Below the pieces are notes generated by a model. That model saw only the letters and a program-made list of their open reading frames with translations, made no database searches and was not told where the DNA came from. Shown here piece by piece: positions 15,105 to 23,571 of a stretch of DNA of 64,000 nucleotides. The stretch is from the IMG/VR virus record IMGVR_UViG_3300021513_000001, positions 1-64,000 of that record. The stretch is one strand, 5' to 3'. The stretch's first letter is position 1. The number at the start of each line of letters is the position of its first letter. The DNA is from a virus. The position numbers and the translations under genes were made by a program.

Positions 15105-17561
15105 TTAAATACTCACAGATTTAAACGGTTTAATTACTTCAGTATTTGTTACTGTAAACTGTGATTTAAATATATTAGATGCTTCATTAAATAAATTAAT
15201 CCATTTAGGTACAATACTACGTTCCCAGGTTAAATTATTTATAACATACTTATAAGCCGCCTCTGCTTTTTCTTTAGCCTCTTCTGGATTATTTATAACA
15301 TGATTCATAACTTTAACAAGATGATCTATATCAACTAAAGGTCTTAAAACCTCATTATCGTTTGGTAAAATAGTATATAAATTTTCATTTGTTCCTGAAT
15401 CTACCAAATAAGCTATATCATCATTTATTAATTCAGGAATCATTGTATTATTTGGCATAATAACGGGTTTTTTTGTTGCCATACCTTCAATCCAAGAGTT
15501 ATGAACTATCATATTTTCTGCTACAAAATTATTAGTATTTTCGACTTGAATATCTACAAGAGTTCCCCTATACGGAACTTTATTAATTGTTTTGATAGGC
15601 AAAAGTAAATATTTTTTATTTTGACTACATTTTTCGCCATTATATACACGATCAGAAATAATGTTAGGTTCTATATTAAACATTTTTAATAATTTTCTTT
15701 TTGAAATACCAGAAACATTTACCTTATATTCAACCCTACTAGTTCTCACAGAACTTAGTATTCCTAGCTTTGCTAAAATTAATCTAAGACCGTAAGCTAC
15801 GTGTTTTGAAGTAGTCGAAAAAGTCATCTCATAATCTGTTTTACAATAACAACCATCACCAATAAACTCACCATTAACAAATTCGATTAAATACTCTAAC
15901 GGTTGATTCAATAAAATAGATGGTATTTTTTTATTTCTAGCCCCATGATCAAACAAATTATAAAATAAATTTGCAACAACAGACGAATAAAATCTAATAG
16001 TTTGACAACCATATTTATTGCCACGACTTTTGTTATCTGTATAATAAACATTTAACCCAAAAACCTTTTTCATTTCATTCGCTACAAATTCAATTATATT
16101 TGTTTCTTTTTTATTAAAACTAAATAAAATACTATCTTTTTTAGAAGCACTAACGCACCCTTCAGCCAAATATAAACCAAATAAACGCATAAGTGTTTTT
16201 GTTATTTTTATTTTTTTAGGTATAAAAATACCAGCATTTTCAATAAAATTAGAAGTTAGCCTAAACATGTCCCCTGTTTCTTCTAAATTTAATATTTGTC
16301 TTGCGTTTAAAGTTTGTGTAACTATATCATATATATCTAATTCGCTTTTTGTTTCAAAATGTTTCTTTGGAAATAATAAATTATCTCCTATTTTTAAATT
16401 CTCAGCTTTTTTCCATATATATTCTCCATTTTCAAAAACTTTAAAACCATGCTCTGGAGAAGTTTTTAATGGTATATTAGATAACCACGTAGTTATTTCA
16501 TAAAGATCACCATCAAAATCTCTCGACATTATTGCTCGAACTTTATTATAAGTTCCGTCATCAGACAAAACTTTATCTTGTATTGTAATATCTCCAATCT
16601 CTTTAAGCCCTTCTTCCGTATATATTGTTGAATGATTACAAATACATAAACCAAAACCTTCTCCTAACGCAGTACTAACAACACAATCACAAGAATTATA
16701 CAAAATATTAACAACTGGAACAGGATATCCCTGATTTGGGCCAAAATTTTGTGGAAATACTACATCTGTTTTAGTACTTAAACCTAAAACTTCACAGACT
16801 TTATCTAATCGCCACCCCTGATCTCTTACTGCCATGTGACAATAAGCTAAAACATTCGAATTAGTTTCTTTTACTTGTTTATATGCTCTTATAAATCTTG
16901 GAATATCTTTTCTTTGTTGATTTCTATTTAAATTACAAAAAATAAACTTATCTGCTTGAGGACCAAAGTATCTTTTCCTAAAATCTACTGCTTCTTGATC
17001 CTGTCTTGGGTAAAAATCTTTATCATTAACCCCGTGATAAATAACTCTAATATTTTTTTTAGTCGCAGTATCACCAAGAGCCAATAATGTAGCATCTTTA
17101 GCAAACTGAGTATAAGCTACAGGAATATCAACCGAAGTTACTGCCTCTGCCCAAGACTTTTTAATAATAGAGTCACATGGATAATAACACAAACTAACAA
17201 ATTTCTTTCCTTGCGCTTTTAATTGCGGAATATATTCTGTAAGAAACTGCAAAATAAAAGAATCTTGCAAAAAAAACAAGATATCAAACTCCATATGTTT
17301 AGCCATTTCCATAAACTTTTTTCTTCCATAAGGATCATGCTCTGAATTTAAACCGGCAGGCCAAATATTAAACACCTGTGTTAATGGTGGAGCAGGTGAT
17401 CCCCAGTAGTTAATTGCAAAAATATCAATATCATATTTACCTGTTTCATATAGCCCTGTAAAAATATTCTTAGCCACTGTTCCAAAACCAGTCGCCACAG
17501 TAGGGCTATCGCAATAAGCCAAAATTTTTAATTTCTTTTGTTGTCTTGGTTGATTAAACAT
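15105..17561 (-). CDS. GT4-type glycosyltransferase containing an intein
   Basis: The 818-residue precursor has a 435-residue extein that is a GT-B glycosyltransferase: TVATGFGTVAKNIF at the N-terminus, YHGVNDKDFYP near residue 175, and FCNLNRNQQRKDIPRFIRAY near 208-227. The extein signature ALGEGFGL-SWIEGMATKKP is broken after Leu305 by an intein (residues 306-688). This is the E-x7-E nucleotide-sugar-binding motif, so splicing should be required for activity. AAGGAG precedes the ATG. It is likely a cytoplasmic sugar transferase of the same glycan pathway as the 2320-14572 cluster. Confidence 0.9.
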   Translation of the reverse strand: MFNQPRQQKKLKILAYCDSPTVATGFGTVAKNIFTGLYETGKYDIDIFAINYWGSPAPPLTQVFNIWPAGLNSEHDPYGRKKFMEMAKHMEFDILFFLQDSFILQFLTEYIPQLKAQGKKFVSLCYYPCDSIIKKSWAEAVTSVDIPVAYTQFAKDATLLALGDTATKKNIRVIYHGVNDKDFYPRQDQEAVDFRKRYFGPQADKFIFCNLNRNQQRKDIPRFIRAYKQVKETNSNVLAYCHMAVRDQGWRLDKVCEVLGLSTKTDVVFPQNFGPNQGYPVPVVNILYNSCDCVVSTALGEGFGLCICNHSTIYTEEGLKEIGDITIQDKVLSDDGTYNKVRAIMSRDFDGDLYEITTWLSNIPLKTSPEHGFKVFENGEYIWKKAENLKIGDNLLFPKKHFETKSELDIYDIVTQTLNARQILNLEETGDMFRLTSNFIENAGIFIPKKIKITKTLMRLFGLYLAEGCVSASKKDSILFSFNKKETNIIEFVANEMKKVFGLNVYYTDNKSRGNKYGCQTIRFYSSVVANLFYNLFDHGARNKKIPSILLNQPLEYLIEFVNGEFIGDGCYCKTDYEMTFSTTSKHVAYGLRLILAKLGILSSVRTSRVEYKVNVSGISKRKLLKMFNIEPNIISDRVYNGEKCSQNKKYLLLPIKTINKVPYRGTLVDIQVENTNNFVAENMIVHNSWIEGMATKKPVIMPNNTMIPELINDDIAYLVDSGTNENLYTILPNDNEVLRPLVDIDHLVKVMNHVINNPEEAKEKAEAAYKYVINNLTWERSIVPKWINLFNEASNIFKSQFTVTNTEVIKPFKSVSI
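15498..16646 (-). other. Intein with LAGLIDADG (DOD) homing endonuclease
   Basis: This 383-residue in-frame insertion begins at Cys306 (CICNHSTIYTEEGLKEIGD, the N-terminal splicing block) and has a block B TSPEHGF near residue 368. It ends FVAENMIVHN with His687-Asn688, followed by Ser689 as the +1 nucleophile, so it is a class 1 intein. Two LAGLIDADG helices are seen, LFGLYLAEG near residues 460-468 and LIEFVNGEFIGDG near 558-570, each with its acidic residue, so the homing nuclease looks intact. All splicing residues appear present. Confidence 0.93.
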
Positions 17562-17596
17562 AAAACTTTCTCCTTAACAATAATCATTTATAATAT

Positions 17597-18733
17597 TTAT
17601 TTTTTCTTCCTACGAATATCTAAAATAGAAGTAGTATAACTAACATTTGAAATAGCATCTGCCTCTTCTTTAGTAATTATCTTCTTTTTAATAAGATCAT
17701 TTAATTTCTTATTTACAACACTAACACATTTAACTAAATCATCAGCACCTACAATACTATATAAAGCATAAGGATCATAACTAATCCTGGGTATTTGTCT
17801 TGTAAAAATATTGAATTCGTCTGTAACTATTTTATTATTATTCGAAGCATTAATTTTTTTAACTAAAATACTTTTAATTTCTTTCATTTTTAACTCTAAA
17901 CTTTTAACCAAAATACGCATCTTATCATATGCATCTGCCAAAGCATTTTCATCATCAAAAATATGATGATCTGGTATATTATCCTTTATTTCTTTTATAG
18001 CAGGGCACACATTTATATACTCACACCAAGGACAAAATTTATTAAGCTCTGGTTTTAAATCTTTCTTTTTTGCCTTTAAAATTAATTCATAATTAGTTTT
18101 TAATAATTGAATAAAAGAATACCTCTGTTCTTCTGTTCTTTCACTATATTTTGGAAAAAATCTTAAATAATCTAAACATACAATATATTTACTATAATCA
18201 GGAAAGAGTACTCTCGCCGCAGAATCATACAAAGAAAGCTGAATATCTACATTAATTTCATTATCAGTAAGAACACTATGCGATGTTTTGTAATCTATAA
18301 CACACAAAGTACTATTGTTAAACTCAACTACTTTATCCATAGCCCCTATAACAGGAACACCGGCAACTTCAACTTTAAAATTTTTTTCTAATGTTATAAT
18401 CTTTTGATTAAATTCAAATTTATCTAATTTCGATAAAAGCAAATTAAGACCATCAAAAATAACAGCTTCATCACCAATATTTAAACGAGAACACTCAGAC
18501 ATATAAACTCTAACTATTTTATCTATATCGTTCTCATCAAAACTTTTTAATGATTTAGTTTTAACTAAGCTTCCTGCGTATTCTAAAGCAGCATGATCAG
18601 CAAGACCCATAGTTAAATAATCCTCATTTTCTTTTACAGGTTTGGCCTGAAATTTATGATAAATACAACCATATTTATATTTACATTGTAGCCATGTTCT
18701 TAATCTTGATGCTGATAAAGCAGATATTTTCAT
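17597..18733 (-). CDS. Cas4/RecB-like PD-(D/E)XK exonuclease with Fe-S cysteines
   Basis: This 378-residue protein matches the PDDEXK_1 (Cas4/AddB/RecB nuclease) group. The N-terminal LSASRLRTWLQCKYKYGC holds Cys17; the catalytic region has GAMDKVVEF and CVIDYKTSHS near residues 125-150, followed by the QLSLYDSAARVLF helix; and the C-terminal CPWCEYINVCP near 233-243 completes the usual Fe-S cysteine set. It likely degrades or resects DNA ends during recombination. A strong AGGAG precedes the ATG, and it sits with DnaJ and SSB in the replication region. Confidence 0.85.
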   Translation of the reverse strand: MKISALSASRLRTWLQCKYKYGCIYHKFQAKPVKENEDYLTMGLADHAALEYAGSLVKTKSLKSFDENDIDKIVRVYMSECSRLNIGDEAVIFDGLNLLLSKLDKFEFNQKIITLEKNFKVEVAGVPVIGAMDKVVEFNNSTLCVIDYKTSHSVLTDNEINVDIQLSLYDSAARVLFPDYSKYIVCLDYLRFFPKYSERTEEQRYSFIQLLKTNYELILKAKKKDLKPELNKFCPWCEYINVCPAIKEIKDNIPDHHIFDDENALADAYDKMRILVKSLELKMKEIKSILVKKINASNNNKIVTDEFNIFTRQIPRISYDPYALYSIVGADDLVKCVSVVNKKLNDLIKKKIITKEEADAISNVSYTTSILDIRRKKK

Positions 18734-18743
18734 AATATTTCTC

Positions 18744-19553
18744 CTAATTTAATAATTTTCGTAAAATTTCTTTATCCTCATCAGAAAAAGAAGAACTACT
18801 TGGAAATTTTATATCTATATTTACAACTAGAGAACCAAAATTACCAGAATTGTCTGGTACACCACCGCCGTTTACAATAATACTTTGGCCGGGTTTTATT
18901 CCTGGTTTTATACTCACTAGTGTTTCTTTTGTTTTAACTTCACCTTTACCGGTTCCATTACACAAAGTACATTTTTTTGTTGCTATCTTACCCGAACCCC
19001 CACAAGAACTGCAAGGCATTGTTATTATAGAATTCCGACCGTGTTGTATTCTTCTAACGCCAGAACCACCACAAGCTTCGCAAGTTCTATATTCTTCTAC
19101 ACCAGAACCACCACAATGTTTACATACAGTTCTATAATTAAATTTTACATTTTTTTCAACTCCAAAAATACTTTCATACAAAGTTATTTCAATACGTATA
19201 TTTGTAGTTTTTGGTTGAGAAGAACGCTTACCGTGAAATATATTATTAAAATTCATATCAAAACTAGAAAATATATCTTCAAAAGGATTCCTTCCAAAAC
19301 CAAAACCACCAAATGGGTTATCAAAACCAGAACTACCCTGTCTGTTAGGGTCTATACCCATATCATACATCTTTCTTTTTTCGGGATCACTTAGAACAGA
19401 GTAAGCCTCGTTAACTTTTTTAAACATCTCTTCTGCTTTTTTATCACCAGCATTCTTATCTGGATGATATTCCATAGCTTTTTTACGAAAAGCTTTCTTT
19501 ATATCAGAATCAGATGCCGATCTTGAAACTTCTAATATTTTATAATAATCCAT
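18744..19553 (-). CDS. dnaJ: DnaJ-type co-chaperone, C-terminally short
   Basis: This 269-residue protein has a J domain with His30-Pro31-Asp32, a Gly/Phe-rich linker (about residues 72-92) and four CxxCxGxG zinc motifs between 144 and 202, then only part of the substrate-binding C-terminal domain. Bacterial DnaJ has about 375 residues, so most of the second beta-domain and the dimerisation tail are missing. It would recruit and stimulate the host DnaK, for example for virion protein folding or replisome remodelling. Such proteins are uncommon in phages. A ribosome binding site (AGGA) precedes the ATG. Confidence 0.93.
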   Translation of the reverse strand: MDYYKILEVSRSASDSDIKKAFRKKAMEYHPDKNAGDKKAEEMFKKVNEAYSVLSDPEKRKMYDMGIDPNRQGSSGFDNPFGGFGFGRNPFEDIFSSFDMNFNNIFHGKRSSQPKTTNIRIEITLYESIFGVEKNVKFNYRTVCKHCGGSGVEEYRTCEACGGSGVRRIQHGRNSIITMPCSSCGGSGKIATKKCTLCNGTGKGEVKTKETLVSIKPGIKPGQSIIVNGGGVPDNSGNFGSLVVNIDIKFPSSSSFSDEDKEILRKLLN

Positions 19554-19570
19554 TATCGTTTTCCTATATA

Positions 19571-19936
19571 TTATTCCATAATTTCTAACAAATCTCCGAC
19601 TACAGATAGTACTTTATCTTTATTGTTTACTGTTATTGAAGCTATTGAAAAAATCTGATTTTCTTTTAACGCAGGATATTTCTCTGTTGCAAATAAAAGC
19701 TCAATAACTTTTACTGACATTATATAAGTATACAAATCATTTTGTATTACAACCTCAATATCATCATTAGTTTTATCTTTATTTGTCAACTCAAAGAAAT
19801 CTGGATACAACTCTGAAAATTTACCATGCAAAGGTACATCAATAATGTAAGAACTAACTATTCGTTTAAAAGAATATGCCTTAAACGGTAAAATAACAAA
19901 GCCTGGCTGTCCTTTTATAATATTATTTTTTTCCAT
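19571..19936 (-). CDS. Hypothetical protein, 121 residues
   Basis: No family is recognised. The ATG at 19936 ([10 protein letters not shown]) is preferred to a TTG five codons upstream. The protein looks mixed alpha/beta with a [10 protein letters not shown] ending. It lies between repeat copy B and dnaJ, so its expression may depend on that leader. Confidence 0.6.
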   Translation of the reverse strand: MEKNNIIKGQPGFVILPFKAYSFKRIVSSYIIDVPLHGKFSELYPDFFELTNKDKTNDDIEVVIQNDLYTYIMSVKVIELLFATEKYPALKENQIFSIASITVNNKDKVLSVVGDLLEIME

Positions 19937-19974
19937 TTTATAATATAACAAGGTGTTTTTATTAACCTGTTACT

Positions 19975-20041
19975 AGTGCTTTTTTATTAACTTGTGTTAA
20001 CAAATGCACCGTTCTCCTTTCTTAAAGTGATATGGTCATTT
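19975..20041 (-). repeat. Dispersed hairpin repeat, copy B
   Basis: This is the second copy of the element at 14583, in the same orientation. The hairpin is TTGTTAAC-ACAA-GTTAATAA (19984-20003). The single change in the right arm still pairs as G-U in RNA. Similarity to copy A extends upstream through ATATCACTTTAAGAAAGGAG, and the encoded ending (KENGAFVNTS and stop) echoes the TnpB tail. It lies in the 152-base gap between the SSB and the 121-residue gene. Confidence 0.78.
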
Positions 20042-20088
20042 CAAAAAACAAACAACAAACAAATACTAATACATCAAATCTACTTTAC

Positions 20089-20424
20089 TTATACTAAATC
20101 TACATCATTAACTACTATGTCTGTCCAATACTTTTTTATAACACTATTACAATCTGGACAATTACTGTCATAACTACTAATTCTTAAATCACCCTCCATT
20201 CTAACAAGAACATCTTCTGGAATTTCTGCTACTGTTTCTGCCAAATCTTCCCATACTATAAAATTATAAAATTTATGTTTCTTATCTCCATCTCTTGTCA
20301 AAAAAGGAATAGCAATTTTACCTTTAGTATAGGGGTTTCCTTTTTTAGTATAATTTAAATTTGATTCTACTATTTTCCCAACCATCGTTACAGTAAGGTA
20401 TCCTTCTTGTTTTTCTTCGGACAT
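20089..20424 (-). CDS. ssb: Single-stranded DNA-binding protein (OB-fold)
   Basis: This 111-residue protein resembles bacterial SSB: TVTMVGKIVES then GNPYTKGKIAIPF, YNFIVWEDLAETVAE and VLVRMEGDLRISSYD, the usual order of OB-fold strands. A CPDC pair near residue 90 is unusual for SSB and may bind zinc. The acidic partner-binding tail of cellular SSB is missing. A strong GGAGG ribosome binding site precedes the ATG. It is the first gene after promoter site 4 and follows the primase gene. Confidence 0.8.
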   Translation of the reverse strand: MSEEKQEGYLTVTMVGKIVESNLNYTKKGNPYTKGKIAIPFLTRDGDKKHKFYNFIVWEDLAETVAEIPEDVLVRMEGDLRISSYDSNCPDCNSVIKKYWTDIVVNDVDLV

Positions 20425-20464
20425 AAATTTATTCCTCCATTTTTTTATTTCTATACTAAATTAT

Positions 20465-20481
20465 ATGCAACATCCATACCA
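20465..20481 (-). promoter_or_regulatory. Sigma-54-type -24/-12 promoter (site 4), ssb
   Basis: The minus strand reads TGGTATGGATGTTGCAT, with GG and GC separated by 10 bases. It lies in the 71-base gap between the primase stop and the ssb start. The predicted start near 20455 gives a leader of about 30 bases carrying the GGAGG site. Confidence 0.7.
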
Positions 20482-20495
20482 ACAAACAAATCATT

Positions 20496-21518
20496 TTATA
20501 TTAAAATATTTTTATTATTTTTCATATACTGATATAATAAACTATCCGCCTCCTCTTTTGTCAAATCTGCAGGATCAACATTAAAACTAGAAATAACAGG
20601 AATTAATGGTAACAATAAACCATATTTATTATTTGTTATTATTGTTCCTTGTATTCCTGCTGAATCTGGATCAAAAAACAAAACCACTTTTTTTAACGTG
20701 CGTATAAGAAGTTTAACTTGATTTGGTGTTAATAAAGAACCCATACAACAAACAACATTATCATATTGATATTCGTATAGCCTCCAAACAGCTTTAAATC
20801 CTTCAACAACTATAATATAATCGGATAAACTGTTTTTTGCATTGTTTAAATTATATAATATATCACCAGAAGCTATATTCCCAATAAGTAAATATTTTCT
20901 TTTTTTAATACCCTTTCTTGTATCTCTTGCACTATAACCAGCTAAAACATTATCACTATCATATATAGGAATTAATGCCCTGGTTACACCAAATTTGTCA
21001 ACATAACATTCTCCAGACACTCCAAAAAAATCTAAAGTATCTTTACTAAACGGTCCACCACCTATAGGTGGTGAATTTAAAAAATAACTACAGGGTTTAG
21101 TATCTAATTTTATATTTTTAATATTATAATCTTTTTTTGTTAATCCTTTTAAATAACTTAAAAACAAAGCATCTTTTTTACCATCATCACTAAGATTTCC
21201 GTCAAAAAAAACAGACTTATCAATTACAAATTCCGCACAAAACAAATTAACAGCTTCATTAAAAGAACATTTAAACACAGCTCCAACTAAATCAAAAAAA
21301 GACGACCCGTATATTTCATTACATTTGTTAGAAAAACATCTCCAAATAAGAGTATTTTTATATAAACAAAAAGAATCTTTTCTATCTCCACCATGAACTA
21401 TACAAGGAGCACGAAGAGACGAAGAATCACTAGTTATATTAGAAAACCCTAACCAGCTTAAAACCCTATCATACCCAATACTGCTAACAACAGTAGATAA
21501 ATTAATATAATTTACCAT
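20496..21518 (-). CDS. Short DnaG-like primase (zinc-binding plus Toprim)
   Basis: This 340-residue protein has an N-terminal CHC2-type zinc site (Cys39-x2-His42 and Cys61-x4-Cys66) and a Toprim domain with YIIVVEGFKAVWRLYEY near residue 234 and a catalytic DPDSAG near 280. It would make RNA primers on template DNA. It lacks the helicase-interacting C-terminal domain of DnaG (about 580 residues), so it must contact the helicase otherwise. The ATG overlaps the upstream helicase gene by seven bases, which fits a coupled primase-helicase pair. Confidence 0.86.
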   Translation of the reverse strand: MVNYINLSTVVSSIGYDRVLSWLGFSNITSDSSSLRAPCIVHGGDRKDSFCLYKNTLIWRCFSNKCNEIYGSSFFDLVGAVFKCSFNEAVNLFCAEFVIDKSVFFDGNLSDDGKKDALFLSYLKGLTKKDYNIKNIKLDTKPCSYFLNSPPIGGGPFSKDTLDFFGVSGECYVDKFGVTRALIPIYDSDNVLAGYSARDTRKGIKKRKYLLIGNIASGDILYNLNNAKNSLSDYIIVVEGFKAVWRLYEYQYDNVVCCMGSLLTPNQVKLLIRTLKKVVLFFDPDSAGIQGTIITNNKYGLLLPLIPVISSFNVDPADLTKEEADSLLYQYMKNNKNILI

Positions 21519-23104
21519 AAATCTGCGACCTCTGATATTTTACTTGTATCTTTTTTTGGTTTTACATTTTCAATAAGAACATCTTTATTTTCTTCCATTT
21601 CTTCATCAAGTACTTCGTAATCTTTATAATCTATTAACTGTGTATCAGATTCTTGAATATTTAAAATTGATTTTCTAAAATGAACTCCAATACCCTCTGC
21701 TGGTGTTTCACCACCGCGTCTAGAATATTTAATTACAAATTTGTGTAACCCACCACAAAAACCTAATTTTTCTATTTCTTCTTTAGTTTTTTCTTCCAAT
21801 ATTATAACAACATCTGCATATCTAGCTATCCTATCACTATCAGCAATATCCCCACTACGCCCGCGTTGAACAGCAGCAAGTATTGGTATATTTAACATCC
21901 CAGATAAATCTTTTAACGCTATTGTAGTATTACCTAACAACTGGTATTCTTTAATTGTTGAAAAATCTTCTTGAGCGCCTGATTTAATATAATCAAATAT
22001 TACCAACCCTATATTATGTTTACTATGAAATTTTTTTATCAAAGAAGTAACAGCTTCCAAAGTAAATCCAGGCATATATTTATGAAAATATTTTCCTTTA
22101 TTTTCTTTTTCTTTTAAAACTTTAGCTGCTAAAATAACCAAATCTTTTTCTGAATCATTAAATTGACCTCTTTTTATTTTCTTTTCTGGTATTTTTGTAA
22201 GTCTAGATAATATACGTGAACAATTTTGTTCTGTTGACATTTCTGTATCTATATACAAAATTGGAATATCTAGTTTAAAAGCTACATGTAAAGCTATATT
22301 CATACAACAACAAGACTTTCCACCTTTTTTATAAGCAGCTATAACATTAAGTGTTCCATTTACAAGCCCATCAATTCTGTCATCAAGTATTGGAAATCCT
22401 GTAGATATTCCAAGCATATCAACTGGGTTGATTAACACTTTTTCTACATAAGAACCCATATTAGAAAAAATATTTTTAGGATCATCATCGGTACTATTAT
22501 GTTGCATTAAATCTAATATACCAAGCTCTACATCATTCACAAGATCGTCATAATTTACCCCGTGATTAGTCAAAACTTTTTTTACATTATCACTCTTATT
22601 ATCTAAATAAAATAATAACTTATTTTTTTTGCTTGTATTTAAAAATCTTTTTATATATAAATCTATATTAAAAAAATCAAAAGAATTTAATATATCATAC
22701 AAAGAATCAATTTGCAAATTAACATTTGCAGTATTTAATACACCAGAATCCTTACACTGTTGTACAATAAAATCATTTTTTTTAGAAATAACTACACTTA
22801 AAATTTCGTTTACTAATGTAAGTTTATCTATTGATTTAATCTCGTCCTTATAAATACTAAAACAAACTCTAAAAAGCAGCCTGTTAAATGGTATAAGAAA
22901 ATCTTCATCAGAAGCAATAGAAAGTATATTCATAAAATTATCATATGAATAAATACAATAAGCCAATATTACACGTTCTACAGTTATATCAGTGCTCAAT
23001 TTATTGAAATTCTCACAAGAATTATCTTGAGAATTTTGTTCTACAGTAAGGCACTTTGGGGCGAGCTCGTGTGAATTTTTTGATTGCTTGTTTAATTCAC
23101 TCAT
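21512..23104 (-). CDS. DnaB-type replicative helicase
   Basis: This 530-residue protein has an N-terminal DnaB-like helical domain (about residues 40-110), a Walker A of the DnaB form, AYKKGGKS, near residues 255-262, a Walker B LVIFDYIKSG near 370, and a late AAVQRGRSGDIADSDRIARYADVV stretch near 415-440 typical of DnaB motif H4. It would unwind DNA at the fork. A serine/asparagine-rich 40-residue extension precedes the core. It overlaps the 156-residue gene upstream as ATGA. Confidence 0.9.
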   Translation of the reverse strand: MSELNKQSKNSHELAPKCLTVEQNSQDNSCENFNKLSTDITVERVILAYCIYSYDNFMNILSIASDEDFLIPFNRLLFRVCFSIYKDEIKSIDKLTLVNEILSVVISKKNDFIVQQCKDSGVLNTANVNLQIDSLYDILNSFDFFNIDLYIKRFLNTSKKNKLLFYLDNKSDNVKKVLTNHGVNYDDLVNDVELGILDLMQHNSTDDDPKNIFSNMGSYVEKVLINPVDMLGISTGFPILDDRIDGLVNGTLNVIAAYKKGGKSCCCMNIALHVAFKLDIPILYIDTEMSTEQNCSRILSRLTKIPEKKIKRGQFNDSEKDLVILAAKVLKEKENKGKYFHKYMPGFTLEAVTSLIKKFHSKHNIGLVIFDYIKSGAQEDFSTIKEYQLLGNTTIALKDLSGMLNIPILAAVQRGRSGDIADSDRIARYADVVIILEEKTKEEIEKLGFCGGLHKFVIKYSRRGGETPAEGIGVHFRKSILNIQESDTQLIDYKDYEVLDEEMEENKDVLIENVKPKKDTSKISEVADLW

Positions 23105-23571
23105 CTTGCTTTAAAACCAAGTTCTCTTTCTCTTCTAGTCAATTCTTTCTTTAAAGCATTAACATAAAATTCAAGATATTTATCAATATTATCAAGTAGA
23201 GCAAGCTCCACTAAAATATGATTCAATTTTTCATCTTTATCTGCCAACTCACTAGAAGACCCAAGAGCTAACATTCTTTTTTCAGCTTTTGTTCCTTTTA
23301 CTATATTATTTTTTGCTACAAAAGTTGCAATATCAACATCTATATCTCTTTCTAAAGCAGCCCTTTGTATTTTAAATTTGTTTATTTCTAAAGTTATATA
23401 AATTATATATTGCGACACCCCAACTATCATCTTTGTAATTTCTGTCTCTGGAACAGTATCGAGATCTCTAACGTTAAAAGAAAGAGCGTTATCTATAATT
23501 TCACTGCTCGGCTGAATTTTTCCTATTCCCGTTCTATTAAGAGAACCTTGTATTATCTTATTTATGTCCAT
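23101..23571 (-). CDS. Helical hypothetical protein, possible recombination accessory factor
   Basis: This 156-residue protein starts at the ATG at 23571, with GGAG nine bases upstream; an earlier start adds seven residues. It is almost entirely helical, with a KGTKAEKRMLAL segment near residue 90 and a basic end (LKKELTRRERELGFKAR). The shape, length and place between helicase and RecA genes recall recombination mediators of the UvsY type, but no sequence signature proves this. It overlaps the ligase-like gene by 14 bases. Confidence 0.62.
   Translation of the reverse strand: MDINKIIQGSLNRTGIGKIQPSSEIIDNALSFNVRDLDTVPETEITKMIVGVSQYIIYITLEINKFKIQRAALERDIDVDIATFVAKNNIVKGTKAEKRMLALGSSSELADKDEKLNHILVELALLDNIDKYLEFYVNALKKELTRRERELGFKAR

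Noticed and set aside
18850-19137. Plus-strand Pro-rich frame opposite dnaJ
   Set aside because: It is the reverse reading of the Gly-rich zinc motifs of DnaJ and has no start signals.
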